From contig CM060990.1 in the NCBI GenBank assembly GCA_030765065.1, positions 216,605,290 through 216,669,289 of the forward strand: DNA of 64,000 nt. The letters run 5' to 3'. How positions within the stretch are numbered: position 1 is the first letter of the stretch; each line of letters starts with the position of its first letter. The position numbers and the translations under genes are program-made. Below, piece after piece: positions 11,007 to 23,165 of the stretch. The notes beneath the pieces were generated by a model. That model ran no database searches. It saw nothing but the letters and a program-made list of their open reading frames with translations, and had not been told where the DNA came from. This DNA is from Deroplatys truncata. Taxonomy: Eukaryota; Arthropoda; Insecta; Mantodea; Mantidae.

Positions 11007-11760
11007 GTAATGTTTGCTAATGATAATTACTTATTCGTGCATTCTACAATTCACCCATTCACACATGGAAGAAGGCTGCTTGATAAATAAGTCATCCAAG
11101 ATATCTCCCATACATCACCAAAGCATTAAAATACAAATGCAAGCTGATTTTTGTGTAGAAGAGCATTTATCCACATGCTTATTTGCAATAAGTTTGTTCC
11201 CCAGCCACAATGAAGAAAGCTATAGCCAAAACATTTTGTATTATTGCAGATATATAACACAGTTTACTCCACAAGTGATCATTAAAACACACTTGAAGTA
11301 CTTAGAGAGATCATAGCATGCAAGCACCATTATCAACACAAAATCCTACTCTTGTGTATATTGTATGTCTTTATCATACTTCTAGTATCCTTCATCAAAA
11401 TTAATAAGTACTCTTTCACGTTTTTATAGCAATTGCTATAAAAATATTCTTCACCTTACTCTTGCACCTTGCTCCCAAAGATATCTCCTCTTACAGTTGT
11501 TTTATGGTTATGAATTTTCATGTCAAAAACACAGTTCCCACTGACATTACAATAAAAATGTGATGATTACTATGGAATAAATATTAGCCCCACATTCATT
11601 AGAAAAGAATCTGATTTGATGCATTCACATCACTTTCTCTACCATTGATAAAGTAATATGTATCTGTTTTGTTATACATTATAGTATTTACATAAAAAGT
11701 GATTTTTTTAATCCAAGTTACATTAAGATATACTTACATTGTGTATGCATACTAATTAAT
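11007..11760. other. Intronic, nothing recognised
   Basis: No coding or transposon similarity was recognised. The open frame that continues past exon B from 11014 is intron sequence, since the donor at 11007 is used. Confidence 0.4.
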
Positions 11761-11764
11761 ATTC

Positions 11765-12470
11765 ATATATTTATTTACTTTTATTTATTTATTTATTTAA
11801 GTGCTAAGTTCATACATGGTTATGGACTGACCTTAACCCTAGTTATTTGGCCAGCCATAACTGTTTCAGTATACAAGTACAAAATTAACATATTACATAG
11901 ATGTCCATTGTCAACTAAAAATTAATCTAAATTTGCATGTTTTTCAACTGACCATTTCCATTTCATCTTCACTTTCCATAAAAACTCCCCTAGTATGGGA
12001 ATCTGATTCTGGTCTTCAAAAATCTTTACAAGTGCAATTTCTTTGATTCTCAGTAACCATTTCTTATTAATTAGACTTACCCTCCAGTCATTAATGACTT
12101 TACATTAAAAAATGATGTGAATTTCATCTTCCCCCTCCCTACATATAGGGGCACATTCCAGGGATAACCTCTCCCCTCAGTTTCCAAACCCCTAATCAAA
12201 ACCAGGATAACCCTTCTCTTTCATTCTTTTTGCAAATTACAATGTACTTCTTTTCTGTGTCATCTTTTAATTCCTTGTAGAAAGTCAGTGAGCTTTTCTC
12301 CCTAACCTGGGCAGATAAAATTTGTCTATCCATATTCCATTCTAGATCTCACTTCCTTCCAAAAGCCTCTTTCAAAGTGTGCAATTTTAGCCCAAAAGTC
12401 TCCAAACCCATTTTTAAAAAACTGCTCTCTAATTTATATACATATGTATTGTGCTCTACTAAAAATTCAA
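11765..12470 (-). mobile_element. L2/CR1-like 3-prime fragment, copy 2
   Basis: On the minus strand, pieces such as SLTFYKELKDDTEKKYIVIC and a GLSWF-LGVWKLRGE block resemble the end of ORF2 in the better copies (SSLVYYRPMKNTWGREKYID, then AWLRTGAWRLKGL). A GMCPYM piece matches the CPIC zinc-finger region. The left end (the 3-prime side of the element) has an (ATTT)n run at 11771-11800, a likely 3-prime tail. Heavily decayed. Confidence 0.6.
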
Positions 12471-12670
12471 TATCGAGATTTCACTGGAAATACCATTTTG
12501 GCATTCCCTGAACCCCCCCCCAAAAAAGTATTTTTTTTTTAGAAAAACAGGCATATGTGATTTTTTTCTTCTGTTTTTGAGTTCAGCAAGCTTTCCAAGG
12601 ATGTGACTGTGACATGAAAATTTTCAAGAAAATCCCCACCCCCACTCCATACTATATGGAAAAATAATGG

Positions 12671-14074
12671 GAGAGCCAAGAAACTACGAACCGGTTATGC
12701 AGTGTTTTTCCACTGGGCATGTGAAAACATAATAATGCACTGCTGCTATAAACAAGGTCATGCTGTTGACATGGTTTTGCTCTGCAGTGTGAAGTGCAGT
12801 TTTGAGTTGGTGATGTGATGTAGTTCAGTTATTACGAGTTAGTGTTTTGTCTTGTACTTAGTCACAAAGTATATTATGGCTCAGTATATATTTTCTACTG
12901 CACAGCGTGTATTTATTGTGATTCATATGTGTTTAACTCAGTCAGCTCGCCAAGTGAAATTACGATTTGCAGAAAGATTTCCAGGTGTAAAAGTTCCGCC
13001 ATACAACAATCCATGAACTTTACAATAACTTTCAGGCCACAGGAAGTGTTTTGGCTAAGAAATCTAAAAGACGGCGTACTGTTCTTACCAAAGAAACTTT
13101 AGATGATATTGGTCATTCATTTGGAGAATTCCCCCCAAAAATCACTTAGGTGTCTTTCACAACAGGCAGACATTTCTTATGGCTCTGCGCAAGAGCTACC
13201 AAATTGCTGAAGTTAAAACCATAGAAAATAATTGTGCCACATGCTCTTCAACCAGGTGATCCTGTAATTAGGCGCACATTTTGTGAATGGAGTCTCAGTA
13301 GTGTACACAATGGCAAAATAGACCCATATTTGATATTTTTCATGGACGAGGCTTGGATCTACCTTCATGGATATGTGTGTACACAAAATAATTATTATTG
13401 GAGCTCTGACAAACCTAATATTGTTCATGAAGTACCCCTTTCATGACAAAAAAATTGGTCATTGGTGCACCATGAGCGGAGAAAGTTATAGGGCCAATTA
13501 TTTTTGAGTCAGCAGTTGACGCCCATACATAAGTGAATACAATTTTACCCCTCCCTTTTTTTTTTTAGAGAATTAGCAGACAGGGAGCATGATTTTGCCT
13601 TTTTTCAACAAGACTCTGCAACAGCTCATATGGTCAATATTTCGATGAGAACAATTGAAAGTGTGTTTGAGGACAGAATTATTAGTAGAGATTTGTGGCC
13701 CCCTCGGTCCCCCGACCTAAACCCCTGCAATTTCTATCTCTGGGGTAACTTAAAACATAAAGTGTACAAGATAAACCCACACACTATGGAAGAAATAAAA
13801 CAAAATATCCGCCAGGAAATTGCCAGCATTTCTCAACGTGAACTACGGCAAGTGATGGATAGTTTCCTAAAGAGGTGCCAAAAATGTGTGGACAACGACG
13901 GTGGCCAGTTTCAGCATCTCCTTTCATAAAGTTGGTAAGTAAAGCCTTTAAAAGTAGTTTTAAAAATGTATGGTTTCATCCGCGTTTTTCTATGACAGCA
14001 GCAGACAGCAAAGAGCGCTGAGGATGTGGACAGGGAAAACACTGCACAGCAGGTTCGTAGTTTTTTGGCTCTCT
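12671..14074 (+). mobile_element. Mariner-like transposon (group C) with inverted repeats, copy 1
   Basis: A complete but dead element. The terminal inverted repeats are about 38 bp: the left starts GAGAGCCAAGAAACTACGAA (12671) and the right is the complement of AGAGCCAAAAAACTACGAAC (ends about 14074). It contains the transposase pseudogene at 12876-13929. A poly-T run near 13554-13566 is one decay point. The flanking TA duplication could not be placed with certainty. Confidence 0.8.
12876..13929 (+). pseudogene. Mariner-like transposase (group C), frameshifted
   Basis: DDE/D transposase of the IS630-Tc1-mariner superfamily, a nuclear cut-and-paste enzyme. The N-terminus, MAQYIFSTAQRVFIVIHMCL, is followed by VKLRFAERFPGVKVPPYNN, then a frameshifted KKSKRRRTVLTKETLDDIG helix-turn-helix linker. 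Catalytic blocks: FMDEAWIYLHGYV (first Asp), QQDSATAHMVNIS (second Asp), and RSPDLNPCNFYLWGNLK with the third acidic site. The terminus is GGQFQHLLS. The final 99 codons (13630-13929) are open, but stops and frameshifts upstream disable it. The copy at 25.0-31.1 kb shares the last third. Confidence 0.85.
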
Positions 14075-14512
14075 CTGTTTTTATTACATTCTTTTCTGCA
14101 TACCCAGAAGGTGGAGGAAGTACTGAATTCCACCAAAAAGTTTTATATTAAGTTTTCAGTAGCAATACACGTTTTGAGGCTCCCTGATCCCAAATACAGT
14201 ATTATTTTTTTTTTTAGAGAGGGAGAGATTGAGAGCAAGAGAGGGTGGAAAGGGAGGAGGGAGGTGCAGAGAGAGATTTTATGCTCCTTTTAGTTTTTCA
14301 AATCATGTAATGATATTTATTTCACTTCGTTAGTTACATAAATTAATTCTCATATAAGTTCTATAATACATAATTTAATCTCTACACATTACCCTTTACA
14401 TATCCTTTTCACTAATTTGCTGCATTACTAAGGGCCCGCAAACATCCAACACTATGGTTGTTGAGTCATTGGGTCCTATTTAATTTATGATTCAACAATC
14501 TGCATTTTTTTT

Positions 14513-17500
14513 CTATTCCCTATTTCTAATTTTTTTCAACCATTTATTTCTCACTACACCTAAATATTTGCCTACTTCAAATAAACTTTTCTTGGATTTA
14601 ACTCTTAACAACCTTTTACCTATAATTTCATTTGGTAATCTAGACCAATTGTTTCTTTGTAATTTTTTCCTCATATTCATTGTGCTTTCACATTCTAACA
14701 TTAAATGCCAGTAATTGTTAAATTTGCTATTACATGATGGGCATTTGCCTTCATTTTCTCCTTTTCCTATGCCTTTTAACCTCACCACCCCTGACCTAGC
14801 CCATGCAAAGCCCTCTCTTGCTATATTATTACAAACATCAACATAGTTTTCTCTTTCCCATGTCCTTTTAATCTCTGTATACACATGTAGTGCTCTTTTT
14901 GAATTAAAACTACCAATTATTTCCTGTCTTTCCATATCTTCAATCCTCAATCTAACTCTTTTCCAACATCCCTTCTCACATGATTGTCTATATTTCCAAA
15001 TATCCCCACACCTTATTTCATTGAGAATTGCTTCTAAGCGCTTATACGAAGTATCCTCTTTATTTAACTTGCGCTGAATCCCCAAACATTATTTTAAAAT
15101 ATTATTATTCTCTGATTCTTCAATTCTCAACCAATACTTCACTATTCTTTCAATAATTTTCGCCTTACTACCAAGTCTCCCTAACTCCATTTGTGCAACC
15201 CCATTAGGTGAGGCTCTTGGTAGACCTAGAATTATTTTACAAAAGCTCCTATGCACTTTATTTACCTGTTCCCACCCCTCCTCAATACCCCAAATCTCTG
15301 CACCATATAGCATTTTTGCCTTAACTACTGCTCCATATACTCTTTCTATCCATTTTACATGCATCCCAGGTATTTTATCTAACCATGCTCTAATAACTTT
15401 CATTGCCACTTTTCCTTTTGTTAAAGCCTGTTTCTTTTGTTCTCCCCATCTACCATTGCTACTTAGTCTTACTCCCAGATAATCAAAATTTCTGACAACC
15501 TCAATTTCCTTACCTTTCCAACTCCATTTTTCGTCCTTTCTCAACTTATTACCCTTTTTAAATACCATTATTTTTGGTTTGCTTGTATTAACCCTAAGAC
15601 TCCACTTGTTGCAAAAACTCTCTATTGCTCCAATTACTTTGTTTAATCCCACAGTAGTTATTGATCCTGCAACCAAATCATCTGCAAATAGTAACCCTGG
15701 TATCTCCTCATTCCCAATTATTGGAGAGTGGCTATTTTCAAATTTAATTATCTCTAGAATATCATCAATGAACAAATTAAATAATATAGGGCTTAACTTG
15801 CAGCCTTGCCTTAAACCTATACAATTTTTAATCTCCTTCGTCCTTACATTTTTATCAAATCTTATACAAAAATCATTATTTTCATATATTGTTTGTATTG
15901 TTCTTATACACTTGTTACTCATTCTTTTCATACCCAATTTAGTCAATAAGGCTTCCCTATTTATTGTGTCGAAAGCTTTTCTAAATCAACAAATAAGATA
16001 TACAATCTTCCCCTTTTGTTTGATAAATATTTATTTACCATTGAAGATATTATAAAAATATTGTCTATTGCTCTCTTGCTTTTCCGAAATCCCACCTGTA
16101 GATCAGATACTTTTCCCTCTTGCTCCGCCCAACTTTGCACTCTTTCAGCCAAAACCCCTGTATAAACTTTACCTAACACTGATAACAAACTAATCCCCCT
16201 ATAATTTTCTGGGTTATCCACCTCCCCTTTATTCTTAAATATTGGCACCACTATTGCAGTTTTCCAACTCCTAGGAACCTTCCCCCCTTCAAAGATTGTA
16301 TTTAATATCCTAACCAGCAATTCTAATCGATTTTCATTTAGACTCCAAGCTTTCCAAAACTCCCCTGGTATGCCATCAATACCGCATGCTTCGTCCCTTT
16401 TCAATCTATTAATTTGTTCCTTCACTTCCCCTACATCTATCGGCTTATCCAATTGCTCAACATAATTGTTATTTTCCATTACCCAAATTGTTTGGTTATC
16501 ATGTTGCCCTCCTAGCAAATTTTTAAAATACTTGAACCATTCTTCCGCACTTATATTATTTTCTCTTGATCTAACCTTATACATTCTTTTCACCAACATC
16601 CATATTGTTTTGCTGCCTCATGTAACTTTATACTCATCTTCTCGGCCCATTCTCTCCTCTTTACTTCCAACAAGTTTCTGTATCCCCATCTTGCAATCAA
16701 AAACTCCTCTCTTTCCTTTTGCCCTTCTTCCTGCCTCCACCTTCTTAATTCCCCTAAAACTCTTTGTTTTGCCCTCCTACATTCTTCATCATACCATCCC
16801 TTCTGTTTTCTATCTATACAATCTTTCACTTTCATCCTTACACCTGCATATTTTATTAACATTTCTACCTTTAAAACTGCTTCATCCATTTTATTTTCTT
16901 TCAGCAGTTCTTCTACCTCTTTCTCCCTTATTACCCCTATGTCTGACCCTAATTCCTTCATAAAAACTTCTGCCTCCTCACCCCTCCATTTATATTTATC
17001 AATTTTAACTCCTCCTTTATGTTCTCGTTTTAGTTCATTCTTATATGTACTTATAAAACTTAGCCTCAATGGGAAATGATTACTAGAACATACTGTATTC
17101 AAGACTTCAAAATCTGCAATATTTATATCTAAGACTATTGAGTAGAACATATAGTCAACCACACTCTGACCATTATAATTGACACAGGTAAATTCCCCCA
17201 TTTCATTTTTCCCTTTTACCCCATTATACATCTCCATATTGAACTCCTCACAAAATTCCACCAGCTTTTTTCCTTCACCATTCATTACTTTATCTTTACT
17301 CATTCTTCTTACCATCTCTTTTTCTCCCCCCCATTAATTCATACTCAGGATCTATTAGCTTTATTTGACTTACTCCTACTCTGGCATTGAAATCACCCAT
17401 TATCATAAAGCTATGTCCAAATATCTGTTTGATAACTCCTCAATATCCTGACCAATTAAATTGAATAAGTTGGGATTATAAAAATCCGAGGCACTTGGCG

Positions 17501-17837
17501 GGTTATATACCACTGCAAGGCATATCTGTTTCTTCTCCTCTGTTACACTTAATACGCACCACAACACTGAATTTTCTCCCAAATCTTTACACACTTTCAC
17601 TTTGCACTTCAAATCTTTCCTAACAAATATCCCTAACCCACCTGACATTCGTCCTCTTACGCTCTTCTTTGTTCCACTTTTCCCGTAGAACTCAAAGTCG
17701 CTTATTTCCACATGAAAGTCGTTTGCCAACCAAGTCTCTACCACTCCTATCACATCACCTAATCTTAAGATCTGCATTATTTCTCTATTCTTTAACTTTT
17801 CAAACAATCCTTGTACATTCCAGAATATAACCCCCAA
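14513..17837 (-). pseudogene. L2/CR1-like ORF2 (endonuclease-RT), multiply frameshifted
   Basis: Endonuclease: FWNVQGL (Asn), VVETWL (Glu), VVYNPPSASDFYNPNLFNL, then a MGDFNARVG block in a shifted frame near 17400, followed by a G7-run frameshift near 17330. RT: DEACGIDGIPGEFWKAW, WKTAIVVPIFKNKGEVDNPE, YRGISLLSVLGKVYTGVLAE, GRLYILFVDLEK, GLRQGCKLSPILFNLFIDDI and GLLFADDLV, with both catalytic motifs present. C-terminus: LYGAEIWG, ILGLPRASPNGVAQMELGRL, and CPSCNSKFNNYWHLMLEC, a zinc-finger-like motif. One TAA at 15089-15091 splits the tail. The first codon is TTG where copy 4 has ATG. In life it would nick target DNA and prime reverse transcription there. Confidence 0.88.
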
Positions 17838-17846
17838 TGCCTTTTG

Positions 17847-18962
17847 CTATACTGAACTCTTCCTCTCAAACCTGAATTGCTGTAATTTGGCCTTGCTTCT
17901 TGTCAATGGAAATCTATCCACAAGTTTTTGGCCTTGCATTCCCTTTTCCACCTGTATGATGCTTCCTGCTGGTGAAGAGAATATGTTGGGTTCCGTCTCG
18001 TCCATTTCGCTTGGTCCTGTGACTATCTCCACTGGCAGCCTTTGTGAATCCTCTCTCAGCTGTTTTTCCAGTCCATCTTGCTTGCCTGGTGATGTCATCA
18101 ACTCCCTTCGCCTTGTCTCTCCATCAAAGCTACTTTCCCCGTTCCTTTTCTTTTCCCTGGCTTCTTCTTCCTGTCCTCTGGTTCGTGAATTTTCTGAAGA
18201 ATCACTCCAACTTATTTGGCGGATATCCTGTTTTCTATCATTGATCCAAAGGTGTAATCCTCGTACATACACCTTGTCTCCTCTAGCTCTAGCCTTTTTC
18301 ATCTCTCTTATTAATACACTTCTTAATTCTCTCTCTTTTTTTTCCATAATCTTGCTCCACAAATAATCTTGTCCCTTTTAGTTTTTTAGCGCTACTTAAA
18401 ATTGTCCATTTTATTTTCATCATTGCCAACTTGACTATTACTGGTCTTGGGTTCGTGCCTGTTCTTCCCACTCTAAAAATGTCTATTATTTCCCAGCCAC
18501 CCAACTTTATTTCTAATTTATCTTGAAAAATTTCCTCCACTTGCTCCCTGATTCTTTTTCCTCTTGTTTCCTCAATTCCAAATATTATAACATTCATGCT
18601 ACTCCTCCTTTCTTCAGCTCTCTCCAACCATAACATTCGTCTATTACATTCTATAAATTCCTTTTCACCTCGTGCTCGAAACTCGCCCATGTTGATTTTA
18701 TCACATCGAATTGCTTTATTATTTTATCCTCAATTCTGTTCTCCATTCCTTTGAGGTTTGATATTTCTTCTGCGATACCTTTCAATATTTCCATAATTTG
18801 TTCCATTTCCGGTCCTGGGTTTAGTTCCACTCCTCCAATTATCGCCAACACATACCACTCCACCGTTGCATTTAACTCTCCCAAACACTTTCTTCCCAAA
18901 GTACGTCCTCCACCATTAAATAAGCCTCTTCTGGCTCTATAAGCTTCCAACTGCACTCCCAT
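17847..18962 (-). pseudogene. L2/CR1-like ORF1 with 2A-like peptide (frameshifted)
   Basis: Three overlapping pieces (18651-18962, 18289-18690, 17847-18362) make one ORF1 broken by two frameshifts. N-terminus: an Arg-rich leader, a hydrophobic WYVLAII stretch, then GGVELNPGP. Next comes a coiled-coil-like region (MEQIMEILKGIAEEISNL), then an RRM-like block starting MNVIIFGIEE, with a later RPVIVKLAMMKIKWTIL and DYGKKRERIKK basic tail, as in L1-type ORF1 proteins. The last third is charged and low in complexity. Such proteins bind element RNA and escort it. The ORF1 stop (17847-17849) lies in the same frame as ORF2, nine bases before its first codon. Confidence 0.8.
18810..18836 (-). other. 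2A-like (StopGo) peptide GGVELNPGP
   Basis: Nine codons near the N-terminus of ORF1 spell GGVELNPGP after a hydrophobic stretch. The 2A consensus is D-[VI]-E-x-N-P-G-P, at which ribosomes skip the bond before the last proline. Here the Asp position is Gly; the rest of the core is perfect. 2A-like sequences at ORF1 N-termini are known in CR1/L2/Rex-type non-LTR elements. Activity is untested. Confidence 0.7.
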
Positions 18963-19040
18963 TTTTTATCTGCGCTAGAGCTCGTCACACACGTCCATCT
19001 CCTCTCGCTTCTCGGCAGTGACCTGCTAAATCATGTAATG

Positions 19041-19790
19041 TGTTTTATTTCCAAGGGAAGTTTGTTATAAATTTGTATCACATTGTATTTGAAGTTGAGC
19101 TCATATACCTTTTTTATATGAAAAGCAACATGTAGGTGTGGTCTTTTCCAAGTGTTATGGTTATTAATTTTGGAACTTTGTTTAAAATTATCTAAGTTTG
19201 TTCAAATCTGTGTAGTAATTTCATAAGGCAATGCCAGAATTTTAAGCCTTTTAAGCCATTCTTTATGTTGTAATTACCCTTTTTGCATTCTGAATATTTT
19301 AATAATGCCACCACTATTTTCTCATATTGTTATTCTGTATTGAATGAGAGAATGAAGACTTGAAAAGTATACTGTTTTTAGGATATTTACATTTACACTT
19401 TGTTTTAGGAGAGAAATCTCATAATACATTTCACTCAGATTCATTGTTAAGAATTCAATATCCACTTTCCAATTTAAAGTATCACCCAAACACCTAGCAA
19501 TTTAGTGTTTTGTACATTATTAATTACATTACTCTTATTCAATTTTTGCAAAACTAAGTGTCTTCTTCTGTCTTTGTTTATGAGCAGCTTATTAACTTCA
19601 AACCAATTATTTAAAACTATTGTTTGTATTTTTCAAGGTCATCTTCATCCCAACCTGAAATTAAAATGTTTGTGTTGTCTGCAAATAGTGAGATTTTTGT
19701 TGCATTGTTTGAATTTTGTGTAGTAAGATCATTAATATATATGATAAACAGTAATGGCACTAGTACTGAGCCCTGAGGTACTCTGAGAAA
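19041..19790 (-). mobile_element. Jockey-like non-LTR fragment
   Basis: Minus-strand pieces of the RT and C-terminus: VPQGSVLVPLLFIIYINDL, an FADNTNI block (normally ADD), ISLLKQSVNVNILKTVYFSS and a closing YNKLPLEIKHIT. The full-length L2/CR1-like element is inserted right after this closing motif; the remainder (FEKLKG-like) appears beyond its other end near 14260-14299. At about 19790 it abuts a mariner-like relic. Many stops. Confidence 0.7.
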
Positions 19791-20500
19791 CTGGAGATAT
19801 GTTTGTCCATTCAGACGCGGAGAGAAGAAGTAGGAACCAATAAGGTGATCGTGAATGATTCCATCCCAAACATTGAGAGAGAACCTCTGTTGATGGTTGT
19901 CTTGTCATACTTCATTTGGATTTGCAAATACCCAGTTATAAGTGTTATGAAAATTTAAGATGCCATCGCGAGTAAAACCAGTCTCATCTGTGAATAAGAT
20001 ACAGGCTAGGAAATTGATGAACACAGCGCACTGCTGTAACATGTGTTGACAGAAACATCTTCTTGGCTCAAAGTTGGCCTCATTTAATCCTTGCACATGT
20101 TGAAGGTGATACGGGCACAGAAGATTTTCATGCAGAATTCTCCAGATAGTCATATGACTAACTCTTTCCCTTACAGCCATACGTTTTGTGCTTTGTGATG
20201 GGTCTGCATCCACAGCACGAAGAACTCATTCTTCAAGCTCAATGCCTCGTACTGCTCTTGGTCTCTCAACATCCCTAGTACTCCTCTCAAATGCGCCATT
20301 CTCTCTCAAGCATTGGTGAATTCTGCGAATGTTTTTGCACACGGTAACTGCCTGTCAGGGTACCTTTCTGCATAAAGTTCACATGCTTGTGCTGCATTGC
20401 TATCTGCAGGGCCATACGTGTAGTGTATATCCGTCTGTTCACTCATGGAATACATCTTCTTTGACCTATAACAACAAAACAGTTATTTTCAGACCCATGT
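19791..20500 (-). pseudogene. Mariner-like transposase relic, group D
   Basis: Minus-strand pieces in order: a LYAERYPDRQLPCAKTF helix-turn-helix-like start, TIWRILHENLLCPYHLQHVQ, a first catalytic block LFTDETGFTRDGILNFHNTY, and an NGQTYLQFL end where it meets the jockey-like fragment. The C-terminal half with the other catalytic residues is absent. It keeps the Asp in FTDE that the 44-45.6 kb copy has lost. Confidence 0.75.
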
Positions 20501-20567
20501 ACATATGGACTTTGTTTACTGTTTTGAAGTCAGGAACACGTCTCCCAAATATATGACACCAATAAAG

Positions 20568-20755
20568 ATACATCCTGTATATACTTCAAATGTAGCAAAC
20601 TTGGTCATATGGCAAAATGCTGTAAAGGGAAAACTTCATGTCCAAGAGGTGCTGGAAATCACTCACTCAGGGAATGCACAGCAACAGAAGAGCAATACCG
20701 ATGTGTCAACTGCTGTAATTACAACAGCTATAAAAAAACTCACCAGTAGATGATA
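20568..20755 (+). pseudogene. I/R1-like gag zinc-knuckle remnant
   Basis: One frame reads FKCSKLGHMAKCCKGKTSCP, then GAGNHSLRECTATEEQYRCV. This resembles the two to three CCHC knuckles that close ORF1 (gag) of I, R1 and jockey elements, although some Cys spacing is lost. The part upstream is missing or overlaps the mariner-like relic. Confidence 0.65.
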
Positions 20756-20856
20756 AACCCTCATCATTAAAAAAGACTTGTGAAAGCTATCAATGGACAT
20801 TGGTAAAAGTAATCCAAAATACTGACTACTAACATGAAAGCAAAACGTATTTAGCG

Positions 20857-21249
20857 ATGCAAATGATAGAAATGGATATGAATAGAACAACTTTAAGATG
20901 TCTACAAGTGAACCTACAGCACTCCTATGTGGCCACAAGCAACCTAGTACATACAATAAATGAAAAATCAATTCAGTTAGGATTTATACAAGAATCCTAT
21001 ATTGTCAACATCATCATCGCAGGGATGCCCAAATCCTGGAAGACCTACACATATGGCACCAGGAAGAAAAGGGCGGCAATCATTGTAAACAACTATAACG
21101 ATGTTACAATGCTAACTCAATTTTCCAATGAAGATTGTGTTGTCATAGCAATAATTATCAACAAGCAAACAATTCCATTGCTAGTTTGTACTTCGATATC
21201 TCCAAAAATATAATCGATGATATGTAGAAAATTGATAATATAATTAATG

Positions 21250-21348
<99 letters not shown>

Positions 21349-21660
21349 TAGTTGGAATACTAATAGAAGCTGATACAAATGCCAGAAGCCAACATTGTTT
21401 TGATAGAATGAGTAATCAATGTGGAAAAACACTTGGAGTTTATCATCACGAACCATCTCTACGTGCTAAATGAAGATACAGGGATTGCAACTTTTGAAAT
21501 AATTAGAGGGGAAAATAAAGTGGGTTTAACAATTTCAAATTCAATATTATTAAGCCTCATAACAAATTGGCAGTGTGGTGAGAGTGAAAGCTGCTCTGAC
21601 CACAAGTACATCTCTCTTACAATCAAAATTGGTAGTAGATACAAACAAAGCTAAACAAGA
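20857..21660 (+). pseudogene. I/R1-like endonuclease remnant
   Basis: RCLQVNLQHSYVATSNLVHT is the usual QxNLxxSxxAT opening of these endonucleases, followed by LGFIQESYI (the QEPY-type Glu), KRAAIIVNN and a weak later block (IVGILIEADTNA, where ADxNA-type Asp/Asn occur). After the (ATA)n expansion, the ISNSILLSLI...SDHKYISLTI piece carries the SDH catalytic His. Interrupted by stops. Confidence 0.7.
21250..21349 (+). repeat. (ATA)n microsatellite
   Basis: About 100 bp of uninterrupted trinucleotide repeat inside the I/R1-like endonuclease region. The poly-Tyr frame on the opposite strand is an artefact of this repeat. Confidence 0.97.
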
Positions 21661-22204
21661 GAATAAAATACATTGTTAATAAAAATAATTCCAACAAATT
21701 TGATAAAAATCTTATGACCAGACTTAAGTCCAAATTTAACTTTAAGGATAGAGAGGGAGACTTCTCACAAATTGACAAAGATCTAGAAGAAATCATTAGA
21801 AATTTTCACTCCTGTATATATGGAGCATGTAACAATTCCTTTAAAGTTGTAAGGAAGAACAAAATGGCTAGAGGGAAAACCATTCCATGGTGGACACAAG
21901 ACCTGACTATTCAAAGGAAGAAAGTTAATGATCAAAGATGCAGATATCAGAGAACTGTCAACAATGAGGACCTAAGAATGGAAAGGAAACAATTGTACTT
22001 GCAAGGAAAATGAGCTTATGAACCAGTGATGAAATGGAGAAGCTAACATCATGGAAACAATTCTGCACAGCAAGTGGTAATAGTAATCCATGGGGTACAG
22101 TTTACAAAATTGCTTCAGGGAAGTAGAAGAGAGAAGTACAAATTACTACACTTCAGAAGCCTGATGACTGCTACGCAATAGATGTAGAGAACACAATTTA
22201 ATAC

Positions 22205-23165
22205 ATGAAGGACTATTTTACACCAGAAGACAGAGAATGTGATGACACTGAAGATCACAAGAATAAAAGAATTGAGACTAAAGCTCCAATTTACACTGAA
22301 GGTGATGATCTATTTACACAAGAGGAAATTTTGATGATAATAAACAAATTTAATCCGAAAAAGGCCGCTGGAAATCCTGGATTAACTAGTGAGATAATGA
22401 AAAGGACATCTAAAGCCTTCCAGTAACATTCACAGTGATGTACAATGAATGTTTAAACAGCAGAATTTTCCCTAAACAATGAAACACTTAGTGATAAAAC
22501 CAGGAAAAGAAGACAGTAAGGATGTCTCTAAGTTCAGACCATAGCTTACTAAATATAGGAAGTAAAATTTTAGAAAAACTCACACTAGACAGAATCTTAC
22601 ACCATATGCACAAAAATATCCTCTTAAACAACAGAGAATATGACTATACGACAAAAGAGCACTATTGATGCAATGCTTGCAGTTAAAAATTTCATAAAGG
22701 AAATTATAATAGAAAAGAATTATATTATAGCGATAAGTTTAGATGTAAAAGAAGCCTTTGATGCTGCATGGTGACCAAGTGTACTTTACAACTTAAAAAA
22801 TCTTAATTGTCCTAAAAATTTGTACAATTTGACAAAAGATTATCTTAATAATAAAGTAGCAACACTGGAAAACAACACCTCCACAATTCATAAAGAAATA
22901 AATAAAAGCTGTCCTCAAGGCTTGTGCAGTGCTCCAGGATTATGGAATATTCTGTACAATTCTGTGCTATCTTTAGAATTTTCAAAGTATACAGAAACTA
23001 TAGCTTTTGCAGATGATCTGGCAATGCTAACTAGAGATGCTAATGCTACTGAAGCTCAAAACTATGCCAACCAACACTTGAAGAAAATGGAGCTAAAGAG
23101 AACAGAATAGAATTCAACCAAAGTAAATCAAAAGTAATAATATCTCAGTAACACAAAGATCATGA
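22205..23165 (+). pseudogene. I/R1-like reverse transcriptase remnant
   Basis: RT blocks: FTQEEILMIINKFNPKKAAG-NPGLTSEIMK, a KHLVIKPGKED piece, RTKEHYxCNACS-like and ISLDVKEAFDAAW with the palm Asp, NKSCPQGLCSAPGLWNILYN, and AFADDLAMLTR, the catalytic ADD. A short EFNQSKSKVIIS follows, then the frame is destroyed at the inverted duplication 23147-23192. Frameshifts separate several blocks. Confidence 0.8.

Larger units (their letters stand above)
14313..19027 (-). mobile_element. Full-length L2/CR1-like non-LTR retrotransposon, copy 3
   Basis: A 4.7-kb element with a perfect 13-bp target duplication AAATCATGTAATG at 14300-14312 and 19028-19040, so both ends are defined. The 5-prime end is at 19027, with about 65 bases of leader before ORF1. 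The 3-prime end at 14313 reads GAAGTGAAATAAATAT with no poly-A tail. It encodes ORF1 with a 2A-like peptide and ORF2 with endonuclease, RT and a C-terminal CxxC zinc-finger-like motif, without RNase H. It landed inside a jockey-like relic whose halves are at about 14080-14299 and 19041-19790. Roughly seven frameshifts or stops make it inactive. Confidence 0.92.

Noticed and set aside
10783..11316. Open frames extending exon B on both sides
   Set aside because: The acceptor at 10815 and donor at 11007 fit phase and family; the extensions are intron.
15579..18366. Plus-strand open frames over the full-length L2/CR1-like element
   Set aside because: Shadow frames of the minus-strand ORF1 and ORF2; no family resemblance on the plus strand.
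21244..21456. Poly-tyrosine frame on the minus strand
   Set aside because: Translation of the (ATA)n microsatellite.
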